Source: Ehretia macrophylla | Taxonomy: Eukaryota > Streptophyta > Magnoliopsida > Boraginales > Ehretiaceae | Direction of reading: 5' to 3' | Assembly (NCBI GenBank): GCA_037974665.1 | Contig: CM075775.1 | Span: 29,827,732-29,891,731 of the forward strand | DNA: 64,000 nt | Part shown: piece by piece, positions 36,490 to 47,410 of the stretch | Position numbering within the stretch: position 1 is the first letter of the stretch | How the letters are laid out: each line of letters starts with the position of its first letter | Program-made: the position numbers and the translations under genes | Notes under the pieces: model-generated | What the model was told of the DNA's origin: nothing | Databases searched by the model: none | The model's input: the letters and a program-made list of their open reading frames with translations, nothing else

Positions 36490-37620
36490 CCCAACATAAT
36501 GGGCCTCAAGTACAAGTTGCCCCCGGAACATCAATAGAGGCACACGTAGCAAACCTGGAACCAAAAAGCTCCACAAAGGAGCCCGGCCCACATCTCCAGA
36601 AACCACATTCTCCGGAAACCATTGGCTTCAAAACCAGATCAAGAAACCAATGGCGGGAATGGAACGACTAATCAGAGGGGGTTTTTTTTTTCATAATTAA
36701 TCAGAGGGATCGCTCACACCCAAATTTGTATTTTCTTTTCTTTTTTTTTCTTTTTTGTCGGTCAAATTGGTATTTGTGAATTACACTAATGGTTATGCCA
36801 AAAAAAAAATTACACTAATGGTGTTCAATTTGAAAATTTGAGCACGGCGAATTTGCTCGAGTCGAAGCGTCACACAATAAGGGCCCCACAGTAAGCCTTA
36901 TTCTCTACGTCAACCTGATGCAAGCCCTCTCTAATAGTTCGTAACTTGCCCTGCAACGGGGTAAATACCGTAATAGAAGTTTTCATATGGTGTTAATGAG
37001 TACATAAAAAATGGGTTAGGGGGTGGAGGTAAGGGCGACTCGGGGAACGAGTCCCTCCCAAGCCTTTAACTTTTTTTTCGAAAGTTTATGGATTACTAAA
37101 TAAAATAAAAAAATACAGCCTCCCTTATTTTTAATTTATGTCAATATTTTCTCCTAATTGAATCTTGATATTGATCTCTCAATATTAAATTTCATATTCA
37201 GCCTCTACAATAATCCTTTATGCAATCTCCAAATTACTCGATGCCTTTCAATTCAGAAGTACAATAATTTCAAAATTATAGAGTCAAATATCATTTTAGA
37301 GCAGCTGAGCAAGAATAAGGTTTGAATTTCCAACCTGAACCCTAAAAGTGGCACAGAGTGGAAATGAGGCTAGAGTGCGAGAGAATGAAAAGATAAAATA
37401 GTGAAAATGATGGGGGAATGTTGTATATATATAGGGAAAGTGACGCGAATCTCAAAGCGGGAAGCATCGTGACTGTTCATTCAAAAGATATGTGATCATT
37501 ACACTAACACAGAGGTGTGGGAATCGAAGCGTCACCCCAAGTTGTTGCCCATCATTTAAAGAGAAAAAGGAAAATTATTACAAAACTTCTGAGACCTATT
37601 CTAGGTTCGGATGTTCTGGG
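36490..37620. other. Intergenic DNA with the right part of duplication copy 1
   Basis: It holds the second block of the segmental duplication (about 36864-36960) and otherwise AT-rich sequence. A motif GAATCGAAGCGTCAC recurs near 37520. No gene seen. Confidence 0.4.
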
Positions 37621-37627
37621 AGGCAAG

Positions 37628-38004
37628 TGATATGACCCAAAAATAATGAATTATGCAATTATTAAAATGCCCCAGAATGAAAGAAAATAGTCATTAACAC
37701 CAAGCCACTTGTCATCAAATTAGAGGCAAGGACAGGTGGCGCTCATCTAAAAGATCTTCAACATTTATTATAAATAACATTAGAAAAGTGAAAAAGATAA
37801 TTCATTTTAACTTCTAAATTTGTCATCATATTGTTAGATAATTTACCCAACTCAACCACTAATTCTCTCGCTCGAGAAGAAACGCAAGAGATAACACCCG
37901 TTATCCATTTTCTTTATTTGTGTAGAACTTCAGCTCATGTAGGACCTCAACTCAGTCAAGAACAAAACAAATCTAACTCAGCTCAATGCGTTTCATATCC
38001 AACA
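37628..38004 (+). mobile_element. LTR-like copy related to the solo LTR at 18.3 kb
   Basis: It aligns end to end with 18319-18682: TGATATGACCC start, CCACTTGTC, ATTATAAATAACA, ACTAATTCTCTCGCTCGAGA, CGTTATCC and the TATCCAACA end. Flanks GCAAG and ATCAG do not match, so it lacks a target duplication and may have been rearranged; it abuts the duplicated block at 38012. Confidence 0.7.
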
Positions 38005-38011
38005 ATCAGAA

Positions 38012-38165
38012 AATATTTTTATGTTAAAAAGATAAATATAAACACTCAAAGGCCCAAATATGAACAGAAATGGGGCCTAAGAAAAGTTGGAAGCGTCACA
38101 CAATAGACCTTATCCTCCACGTCACCTGATGCAACCCCTGTAAAGTGTCTTAACTGGGCTTGCAA
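38012..38165. repeat. Segmental duplication, copy 2
   Basis: The two blocks that are about 580 bp apart in copy 1 (36199-36285 and 36864-36960) lie directly side by side here, joined at about 38092. Confidence 0.8.
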
Positions 38166-38856
38166 CAAAATATCTTTCTTCTAATTGGCCAAAAAAATAA
38201 AAAATAAAAATCTTTCTTCAAACGGGGGATAGGTCTCCTCGAGTGACCCACTTTAAAGGTGCATAAAAAAGAGTGCGGATTCTCTCATAACTGCCATTTT
38301 GTCATAGTGAGATGAAGGATTCTCTTTACATCCCAACCATACAAAATGACATGGATTATAATGATGCCACAGGTCCAGACCTCATGCGACTCGTGTCTAT
38401 TCTTCTCCCTATTATAGATAAATTGGAAGCACCCTTTCTACTTTCTACTCTATTAGTCCACAGGCACGTGTCACGAACCTCTTCATCGAAACTCCGATTA
38501 CTAGAATTTTTCCTCTATTATTATTTAATATCACGCCTCAACTTGACTCTATTTACGATCAATCAGAATGCAACAGAATTTTAACAATATAACAATAATA
38601 ACACGAACATCAAGGCTCTAAACCAACTCTCATAGTTCCATACAACCAACTCCAAAAATCAATAACAACTCCACAACCAAACCAACTACATACAACACAA
38701 CCATTTCCATATATTAAACATTCATTTATCAGTTCATTCATAAGTTATAACCTCCGTTCCAACATCAACCTTAACATGTCATACATTTGCAAAATGGATT
38801 ATAACCAGTCTAGCAACCTAATCATGTTCAAAAGAAAGACTACTAAACTAAAATTA
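38166..38856. other. Intergenic DNA
   Basis: AT-rich with no recognised gene; a 90-codon open frame at 38312-38584 has no recognisable motif. Confidence 0.4.
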
Positions 38857-39144
38857 TAGAGATACTATTCACAAAAACTTATTATTTTTGATAATTTTTA
38901 GATATCTGGGTTTTTATTTTACCTCAAATCTCTAATGAGATCCACTACCTTTTAGAAATTTGTACTAAAATAGAGTCTCAATTTATATTTTTTACACCAA
39001 ATTTAGATATTCAAAAAGTGATTAGGTATCTATTTTAGTGTAAATTTTTAAAAAGTGGTATATCCTATTAAAGATTTGAATTAAAATAAAGATCTAAATT
39101 TTTAAAAATTATCAAAAATAATAAATTTTTATAAATAGTATCTC
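38857..39144. mobile_element. Hairpin MITE, GAGATACTATT ends
   Basis: About 286 bp that folds nearly end to end. Left GAGATACTATT and TTATTTTTGATAATTTTTAG pair with right AATTATCAAAAATAATAA and AATAGTATCTC, and inner arms (CCTCAAATCTCTAATGAGAT with its inverse) pair as well. A TTA lies beside each end, with two extra bases on the left. Probably Tourist-like. Confidence 0.7.
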
Positions 39145-39152
39145 TTATTGAT

Positions 39153-39620
39153 TCATCAAACGGCTATGATCAACCTAAAAAGTTATAAATAGAATTGTGA
39201 CATGTCATGACTGATGAAAGAAGTTCTTGTATTAATAGAGGGAAAATTCTAGATGATGGAAGGTGTCTCCCAACAAGTTCTCGTATTAATAGAGGGAAAA
39301 TTCTAGATGATTCTAGATGATGGAAGGTGTCTCCCAACAAGTTCTCGTATTAATAGAGGGAAAATTCTAGATGATGAAAGAAGTTTCGTATCTGATGAAA
39401 GAAGTTCTCGTATTAATAGAGGGAAAATTCTAGATGATGAAAGAAGTTTCGTATCTGATGAAAGAAGTTCTCTATTAAGTTCTCGTAGATGATGGAAGGT
39501 GTCTCCCAACTTATAAAAGAAGTTCTCGTATTAATAGAGGACATTGGAGATAATACTAGAACTTCTTACATGTCATAATTCTATCCATTACTTTCTGGGT
39601 TGACCATGGCCGTTTGACGA
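39153..39620. mobile_element. Foldback element with internal tandem array
   Basis: Terminal inverted repeats of about 55 bp. The left has TCATCAAACGGCTATGATCA, AGAATTGTGACATGT. The right is the inverse of TCGTCAAACGGCCATGGTCA, AGAATTATGACATGT. Between them (about 39209-39545) a unit built from GTTCTCGTATTAATAGAGGG, AAAATTCTAGATGATG and AAGGTGTCTCCCAAC repeats about six times in varied order. No coding content and no target duplication seen. Confidence 0.75.
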
Positions 39621-39628
39621 ATTTTCAC

Positions 39629-39639
39629 TATATATATCT
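39629..39639 (+). promoter_or_regulatory. TATA box of the aldolase-like gene
   Basis: ACTATATATAT lies about 190 bp before the first splice donor and only a few bases beyond the right end of the foldback element. Confidence 0.55.
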
Positions 39640-39664
39640 GATCCATTGGTTTGCCAATTATCAG

Positions 39665-39824
39665 TAATCAGCCTAGTCAAAGCTATTGGAATCAGCCTAG
39701 ACAAGGCTTTGGGTTGTCATCAACTGTCTAGCCTTTTTGATTTGCCATCAACTGTTTTCTCCTCTTTGTGTGGGAACTTCTTCTTCAAGCAGTGCCCTGT
39801 CTTCTGACAGTGCTTATACCACTG
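39665..39824 (+). other. Presumed first exon of the aldolase-like gene (no ATG)
   Basis: The donor ACTG|GTAAGA at 39824/39825 matches in position and phase the aldolase first intron, which normally follows a short first coding exon. In the frame that joins exon 2 it reads LSSDSAYTT after an upstream stop, with no ATG. An in-frame CTG is at 39797. The normal start appears lost here. Confidence 0.5.
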
Positions 39825-40273
39825 GTAAGAGAATATTACCCACCCTATCTTCTATTCTTTTCATCTTGTTTTTTTCAATATCGCTTTTATTGATTGCATG
39901 ATTCTATTAATTTTTTCTATTTGTTTCAATTTTGTGTTTTTTTTTTTTTTCACTTGTGTCCGCCACCAATACTACCACGACCACCACCATCAACACCACC
40001 TCACCGCCACCACATGCATATGAATTCAGTTATTTTTATGCATAAATGTACATGTTTAGTTTCATCAACGGATCTGAAGATATTTTGCTTGATATTAAGA
40101 TGTTAGAACACCAGATGTGGTCTTAGTAGATCTGAAAGCTTCGAAATTTTTGCTCTATTTAGCAATTGTTACACTTGGATATGAGGAGAATATCGGAATT
40201 ACTTTGATTTTGTTTTTTTAATAAAAATTGAAGAAAACTGATGATTTTTTTCCCTTCTTTTTTGTCATTGCAG

Positions 40274-41761
40274 ATGAGCTTATTGCGAATGCTGTGCACC
40301 TTGGCAATGCTGGAAAGTTTTCCCTTGATGCTCACAAGTTAACTGACCCCGTCTGTACGAAGCGCCTCATTAAGCTTCTTTCTACCACTTCTGGTGCCCT
40401 TCAACACCTCGTTGGTGTTCTTGTTGACGAGGGGACTCTCTACCAGAAGACTGACAAAGGTGCATTTCTATGATGATTTTCTATATATGCTAGTTTGCTT
40501 CGAATTTTAAGGAATTTAGAATTTTGTTTTCGGTTATGTGGATATGGTGGTAATTAATTTAAGTTCTTGACTTGCAGGTACCCTTGCGGATGTCCTGGAG
40601 GAGGGCGGGGTCCTCACTGGAACTCAGGTCAACATGGATTCCGTTCAATTTCTTGATGGCCTTGCCGAGCTCTTTCAGAAATGCAAAGAAGCTGGTGCTA
40701 AGTTCATCCTATTGCATGTAAAGGTTGATCCGAGTGAGCAATCTCCGTTGGTTATCGATGGATATGCAAATAGCTTAGCTCGCGTTGCCACCATCTCCCA
40801 GGATAATGGCTTGGTCCCAATTGTTGCACCTGAGATCCTTGTCAATGATTGTGACGATATCGACAGGTTCTTTGGTGTAATTGAGCCTGTTCTTGCTACA
40901 TTTTACAAGGCATTGAATGACCACCATGTCCTTCTCGAGGGTACCCTGTTGACCCCTAACATGGTTACTAGTGGATTTGCTTCACTCGGGGTTGCCCCAC
41001 AGGTGATCGCTGAGCACACTCTCCGTGCCTTGAAGCGCACAGTTCCCGCTGCTGTTCCTGCTGTTATCTTCCCCCATGGGGAGCTGGGTGAGGAAGAGCC
41101 AACCTTAATCCTCGAGGCCATTATTAGACATAACACCATGAAACCATGGAGGATCTCGTCCTTTGGAATTGTTGATGTGAACATGCTCATGTATTTTGCT
41201 GGAGAAGAGGAAAATATGGAGATCTTCCAGGCTGCATTCACTCAGTGGTGCAAAGCCAAGGCCAAGGCACCCGTTGTGATGCCTGAAGTGTTTGAGACCA
41301 TTGAGATGTCTGAAGGGTTTGACACTGTTGTGATGCCTAGAGGTGCTATCTTTGGGATGCCTGGAGGTGCTAACTTTGGGATGCTTGGAGGTGGTAGTGT
41401 AGTCCCCGGTGCTTCCGTTGAGATGCCTGGAGGTGTTGGTAACTTTTGGATGCCTGGAGGTGTTGGTTCAGTCCCCGGTGCAACCTTTGTGATGCCTGAA
41501 AGGTTTGGTACCATTGTGATGCCCGTAGGCGGTACTAACTTTGGGATGCCTGGAGGTGGTGGTCCAGTCCCCGGTGTAACCTTTGTGATGCCTGAAGGTT
41601 TTGGTACCATTGGGATGCCTGGAGGTGGTGCTAACTTTGGGATGCCCGGAGGTGGTGGTCCAGTCTCAGGTGCTTCCCACAACCTCCGTGCTGCTGAGTA
41701 TAACTACGAGTTCAAATTTGGGTTCAATGTCCATTTGTTTTTCTCAGCCAGTGCTCGTTGA
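40274..41761 (+). CDS. Catalytically dead class I aldolase-like protein with MPGG repeat tail
   Basis: It derives from cytosolic class I fructose-bisphosphate aldolase. Exons 40274-40459 and 40578-41761 keep family intron phases; together with one base from exon 1 they give 456 open codons, against about 358 residues for a normal enzyme. Clear family blocks are DELIANAVHLGNAGK, TSGALQHLVGVLVDEGTLYQ, NGLVPIV-PEIL, YKALNDHHVLLEGTLL, PNMVT and RTVPAAVPAVIFPHGE. Active-site residues (rabbit numbering) are replaced: Asp33 by His, Lys107 by Gln, Lys146 and Arg148 by Leu and His, Glu187 by Ala (40826-40828), the Schiff-base Lys229 by Thr (40952-40954), and Ser271 and Arg303 also lost. About ten residues around the GTDGETTTQG loop are missing. 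Residues from about 41270 form MPGG-rich repeats; an aldolase-like C-terminus (GASHNLRAAEYNYEF) follows. Aldolase catalysis is not expected. The start is unresolved: no in-frame ATG precedes 40634. It may be an expressed pseudoenzyme or a young pseudogene. Confidence 0.82.
41270..41690 (+). repeat. Coding MPGG-rich imperfect tandem repeats
   Basis: A unit of about 90-110 bp encodes variants of GATFVMPEGFGTIGMPGG and ANFGMPGGGGPVP. About four units of rising regularity toward the 3' end, all in frame. They sit between the last aldolase helix and its C-terminal tail. Confidence 0.88.
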
Positions 41762-41973
41762 GGAAATAGTTGAATGAGGTGGATACTGTAATGCTGTTTT
41801 ACATACTCATTTTAGTTTTCCCCCTTTTTATGGAAAATAATCTATTCACCTGGTTCAAGATATCGTTTTTTTTTTTTTTTAGTGGTCAAAAGGTTTAAGA
41901 TATAGTTCTATTTGAGGATAAGTTGATGCCCTTTTCCTTTGGGTCCGAGTCAGTGTCTTTTGGGAAATTTTTC

Positions 41974-42091
41974 AAAAAGTCAGACTGATCGGTCAGTCAG
42001 GCTTTTTACACACAAAATATTGGGACCAAATACATGTGGAGACTATTTATTGTGAGTAAAAAGTCTAACTGACCGGTCAGTCAGACTTTTT
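41974..42091. repeat. Pair of 34-bp palindromes in inverted arrangement
   Basis: 41974-42007 and 42058-42091 are each near-perfect dyads centred on GATCGGTC or GACCGGTC; the second has one mismatch in 17 pairs. They also pair with each other across a 50-bp spacer. Probably the ends of a tiny foldback element in the 3' flank of the aldolase-like gene. Confidence 0.75.
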
Positions 42092-42430
42092 AAAGAGTTT
42101 TCCGTGTCTTTTTAGTAGTCAAAAGGGCCCCAGTTGCCATTTCGATAGAAAAGCTTTACATTATTCCTCGGTTTTTATGCTACCTTTTTAGATAGAAAAG
42201 GTTTACAAAATTCCTCTGTGTTTACGTTACCTTTTTTTTTTTTTTTTTTTTCAATTGGAAATCATCTGAAAGAGAAGAATACAAAGTGAAACTATAAGAA
42301 GAAAACACAATATTCTAACTTTAAAATTTCAGTCAAAAAAAAGAAAAGAAAAGATAAACCTAAATTTTGGGTCTCCAAATCGGTAGAGTGAAATCAAAGT
42401 GAATATTACTATTTTATTTGCTTTATGAAG

Positions 42431-42432
<2 letters not shown>

Positions 42433-42475
<43 letters not shown>

Positions 42476-42560
42476 GGATTGCATATCAATCAGCTATATA
42501 TATATATATATATATTAAAAAGGATTGCATATCAATCAACTATAAAACTTAAAAAGGATG
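42433..42560. repeat. (AT)n microsatellite with a flanking tandem duplication
   Basis: Two runs of AT dinucleotides, each followed by ATTAAAAAGGATTGCATATC and AATCA, form a duplicated unit of about 55 bp. Confidence 0.85.
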
Positions 42561-42956
42561 AAAAATTAATGAGAGAACTTGAAGAATACACCTTAATTAT
42601 GAAACTTGGGGCGCTATTAGAAGTTCTTAGGGAGTTGGGGGTTGAGGGTGATGAATTATAATTTGGGTCTTGAGCATATGGTGTTTATAAGGTGTGTATA
42701 TGATATGTAAGAAGTATATGTATGTTAGGTGTAAGGAAAAGTCAACATAAGGCAAAGTATAAGAATAAAAGCAAGGAAAGAAAAGTCGAAGAACAGAAAA
42801 TTTCTAAGAGGAAGAAGGAAGTAAATTAAGAATCAGGATGATGACAAAATAAAAATAAAAATTAAGAATCAGGATAATTAAATGTTATTCTTTGCCAAAA
42901 AGGGATTTAAATGAGTTTATAACCTGAGTAAAAGTTATTAAGTGTTGATATTAGTT

Positions 42957-43347
42957 CTGTTTGGTCTAGTTGTTAAATTTCAGCTTTTGAACTGTAGAGT
43001 TTTTAGAGTATAGTTTTAGTAAGAAGTGCTGTTAAATAAAAGTTGTTGATTGTTTGGTTTGTGTTAGACAATGTTGAGCTTTTAAAAATTTTGAGGATAA
43101 TATTGGACTTTAAAAATATAGATGGGTATATTTGTGAAAAAAGAAAATAAAAATACTTTCCCGCATTATGTAAAACAGTTTTGCAAAAGTCTTTTTTAAA
43201 AAGTTTTAATTTAGAGTTTTTCAATTTTTAGTTTTTTTTAGTTTCAGCTTTTACTTAAAAATATTTTTAAAAATGAGTCAAACAAGTTAATTCAACTTCT
43301 AAATTCACAGAAAGCGCTTTTGGCTATCTAGAATTTAGGGCAAACAG
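42957..43347. mobile_element. MITE, second copy of the 9.6-kb family
   Basis: 391 bp with CTGTTTGGTCTA at the left and GGGCAAACAG at the right. Internal blocks TGTTAGACAATGTTGAGC, AAAAATTTTGAGG and GGGTATATTTGTG follow the order of 9611-9954. Confidence 0.75.
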
Positions 43348-46300
43348 AGCTTTCATCCTATAGATTTTAAACGTATTTTGGCTTATTTCTATAGAAAAGG
43401 TGTGGGATCTTAATTTAATTTGTTGCCTTTACAGTGATGAGTTAATTTGAGGTTATAAGTTTAAAAAGAAGAATTGCATTATTTTTAAAATTCAATCGAG
43501 GTAAGTTGAATTTGCTAGTATATCATTTCTTCATACTCTAAATTCTTATTATTGATATATTAGTTATTTGTTGACCTCGTTATCATTCTTGCTACTCCCC
43601 TTATTAAATATCTTTTATTTATTGATTCCTGAATTTATTGACTTTTTTGATGATTAATTTACAATACTTTGCTTGACGTACTACCTTAGACTATAATCGG
43701 ATCTTCGACTCTGATCTAGTCATTTAGTATTCAGTATCATTTATTTCTATTTGTAAGCTAGCCATGTGTTTCTCCCCTTATCGATTTAATTTCTATTTCG
43801 TTTTTTTGATCTGTCCTATAAAATTTGTGTCTCGATTGTGTTCTATTGATTCTTCTGTCTCCTCTATTACTTTGAGGTCATAGCTCTCCTTACCACTCTC
43901 TATTTTTTTTTTTTTACTTTTCTTTTCTTATATTATGTTTATGATTTCTCAAAAAACTACAGCATATTGACAAAATTTACAATCTAATTTAAGTATTAAT
44001 GGATCTTTTTGATGTAATTGTTGACTCTCTAGAGGCAATTGGCTATTTTTGATGCAACCTTCAATTGAATCTATCTCGAAGAAATTAATGGATTCCTCTA
44101 TTTCTTTGCTTTTCAATCCGTCTGTATTAATATTATTTTTTCATATATTAGTAAAGTTTATACATATAAATTTTACTTATTATGTGAGAAATTGATAAAT
44201 TAATTCATCAGTCCAGATAAATTGAAGTATTTTCCTATCGGGGGAAACTTTATGAATATATTCAGTTTGTTTCCGACCAAAAAAGAAAAGATCTGTCCCT
44301 AGGTTTCGATCTTGGCTTGGCCCTTTCCTGCTAGTGCCTTACGGCTGATCTTTCCAGGCATTCTTTTCTTCTTGCTTTTTGCTCGACCTTTCCAGACATT
44401 GTCATATGCTGGTGTTTTAGAAGATTGTATGCTATCTCTCTAGGCCCTATTTTTAGAAATATTCGGGTAATTACGGTTTTTGATAAAATTGAAATTGAAA
44501 AGAAAACGAAACTGAAAATCCACGATCTTAAAAATTATTATTCAAAATCAAAAACGACAAATACAAAAAAAAAAACGCGAATAACCAAAATTGATAATTT
44601 ATAAAAATATAATTTTAATAGAAAAAGACTAGAAGAGTCCAAAAATATGAAAAAAAAAAAAATTAAATGTAAAAAAAATTTAAAATACAATAAAATTTAA
44701 AATTCATATATTATAAGACAATAAAATTAAAAATATACTACATTAAGCACCAAGAACATTCTAATTAGCCGAAGGAAGTCGAAAAGTAAGCAACCAATTA
44801 GTAATCAGAACAAGCACCATTTGTAAGAAGTAAGCAACTAATCAAAGTTACAACATTCGAATTAAAGCCTTCTGCAACATTTGCTATACGCATTCGCAAC
44901 AAGAACATACTTGTAGAAATGTAAGCTAGTTATTTATTAGCCGAACAAGCACCATTTGTTATAGTTTAGCTTACCTGGAAAGAGAGAAGAGAGGCTAGAG
45001 AGCTCAAATCTGCGAACGTTGATAGTAAGCCGCTTGGCCGTAGGTTAGATAGAGAAATTGAAATTACTAATTAGGGTTAGATAGGTAGAGTTGTTTTAGT
45101 TTTATTTTAGTTGGGCTAAGCCCAATATCCTTTTTTTTTAAGATAGATGTATTGGGCCTCAAAAGTTATATCTTTTAAAAAATATAATCTATTTTTCAAT
45201 TTTTTATTGATATAATTTTATATATTAGTATGACAATTATTTTTTTATTTCTATCAACCTTAAATATTTTTGAAGTTTTTTAACTTTGTTCCTACACATT
45301 CCGATAATTGAATAAATAATATGAGTTGCAAATGGCATAAATTAGTGTGTACATAATATGATAAAGTCAACTCTTATTTAAACTTTTCTATTCTCACCAA
45401 ATGTGAAAAAGTGAAGTTTTACTTATTTCGAACTTTACAAATTATCTTGAAATTTTAGTAATGATACTCTTTTACACAAATTAACATTCTAAGTTATCCG
45501 AACCTAAGTTATCAGATTAAACATGAAATAGGATCAAGAATATCTCTACTTTCATTCCTCACAAAGGTTACGATGTCAGGATTCAAATTTTCAGAATTTA
45601 CTTGTGTGCTGTTATTTATCATATCTGAATTAAAAGAGACGTACAAATTGAAGAACCTCACATAGACGAACAAATCTTCAACAATATCAGAAATAAGGTC
45701 ATCTCAAAGATTCTTCTGTGGTGAAAATTCAACAATTCAACTTTCAACAAAAGGGCATTGAACAACTGGGGAATTACTGAACATTCGACCATTTGATTTC
45801 CTCTGTTTTTCTTTGAAGCTTTGCTTTGTTGGCCGTCAAATGATGTTCTCGGTTGTACTTTGATTTTTCTTCAATAAAACATCATACTGAATTAACAAAA
45901 ATAAAAAATAAAAAAAATGAAATTGTTATGTGCAACAATGACATTTCCATTTCTAGAGATAGTATGTGCAATTTACTTGTCACGTCTTCAAATTTGTTAA
46001 GGTAAATTCAAAGTCATGATGTAACGAGTCTAAAAAGATTACTCGTCTTAAATACGTAAGGTTCTGATATTATAATATAAAAAACTAATTTTTACAAAAT
46101 CATTTATTAGAATAACTAAAATTCTTAATTAAATTAAATAATATTTTTGAATATCTATACGAGAAGACTACACTTTACAAATAATATTTTTCTAAATTAA
46201 CAATGTTCTTATAATATCATATGATTGCAAAAACTGATTTTACAGGGTAGATTTTAAATCCATATTGCAAAGTTTTTCGTGGCCTCACCGTTACTGTACG

Positions 46301-47097
46301 CCACCTCCATATATCGTTTCACACAATTATCAGAACGTCAAAAAAAGGAAATGAGAAAAGTTTGGTTCTCTTTCAGCTTTTTTTTTTTTTTTGGCTTTTG
46401 ACTTATGAATATATGAGATGATGACAGCTAATAAATTGATGATGTTGGAGGAGCTTTCGTATCGGTAAATCTATTAATGGTGGCAGTGAAAAGTGGTTGG
46501 GGGTGTTATAGACCGGTGGTAGTGTTGAGTGCGAGGAAGAGATGAGGGGGGAGGGAGGAGCAGCTCTTGGTGTGGGGCAAAAGATAAAATTGAAAATATT
46601 GAATCAAATTAATTTGAATTACCTAGGTTTTAATTATTTATGTAATAGGCCTTCTCTGATAAATTTTGTTGACCGAAAAACTATTTTAAAAAATTAATAT
46701 TTCTTTTAGATTAAAAATTGCTTAATAGTTAATAAAATAGTATAAAAGAATAATTTAGTAACTCCTAAATTAATATCACTTAACATCCACATTTTCATTT
46801 GACCCAAAAAAATAAAAAAATAAAATCAATATTTCAACTGGTCTGACTTTAAGAGTCAGCATATACACCTCAATCAAGTCAAAATTATCCTTTGTCGATG
46901 TGAAGGATGACGCTGACATCGTTTAGCGTCATCGTTCGTGATGCATCCTTTCAATACTCATTGAGGACCCACAAATCCATGGGAGAGGTGTACGTGCATG
47001 AATAATGACAGAAGAAATACCTTTCCTTCACGAACTTGTTAACAATATATATTTTTTTCTTTCTTTTGTCTGGTTATTTTTTAATGTGTGCTTGTAA
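43348..47097. other. Intergenic DNA, no gene seen
   Basis: AT-rich throughout. Near 44255-44290 the sequence TTTCCGACCAAAAAAG resembles the 3' end of the LINE at 3.17 kb. A short hairpin GATGACGCT / AGCGTCATC lies at 46906-46933. No coding signal. Confidence 0.45.
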
Positions 47098-47410
47098 AGC
47101 TATCCTTATTAGAGGTAATAAAATAAAAAATATATTAAATTTGAAAATTTTTAAAGACACAAACATTTTTTTGATTTAAATATACATGAGATTTACCACT
47201 TTTTACAACTTTTGAGGTAAAATAAGTCTTTAAATTATATTTGGGGCTTTAAATTTAGCACTCCAAATGTAATTTAGAGACCTATTTTGCCTCAAAAGTT
47301 GTAAAAAGTGGTGGGTTCCATGTATATTTAAATCAAAAATAATGTTTGGCTCTGTAAAAATTTTCAAATTTAGTATGTTTTTTATTTTACCACCTCTGGT
47401 AAGGATAGCC
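47098..47410. mobile_element. Tourist-like MITE, TAA target duplication
   Basis: 313 bp folding end to end. The left arm AGCTATCCTTATTAGAGGTA pairs with the right arm TACC-CTCTGGTAAGGATAGCC, and the inner arms (ACTTTTTACAACTTTTGAGG, inverse CCTCAAAAGTTGTAAAAAGT) are nearly perfect. TAA lies beside both ends (47095-47097, 47411-47413). Confidence 0.85.

Noticed and set aside
39209-39545. Regular short repeats that might suggest a CRISPR-like array
   Set aside because: The DNA is a plant nuclear genome, units lack unique spacers of constant length, and the array sits between transposon-like inverted ends.
41242-41682. Proline-rich 146-codon minus-strand frame
   Set aside because: It is the antisense reading of the MPGG repeat tail; the plus frame continues a recognisable aldolase body.
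44255-44290. TTTCCGACCAAAAAAG as a third LINE tail; similar CGACCAAAAAA near 12735
   Set aside because: Only the final few bases resemble the 3.17-kb LINE end; A-tracts are frequent here.
46906-46933. Hairpin GATGACGCT / AGCGTCATC as a possible small-RNA precursor
   Set aside because: A 9-bp stem is too short for a microRNA precursor and common by chance.
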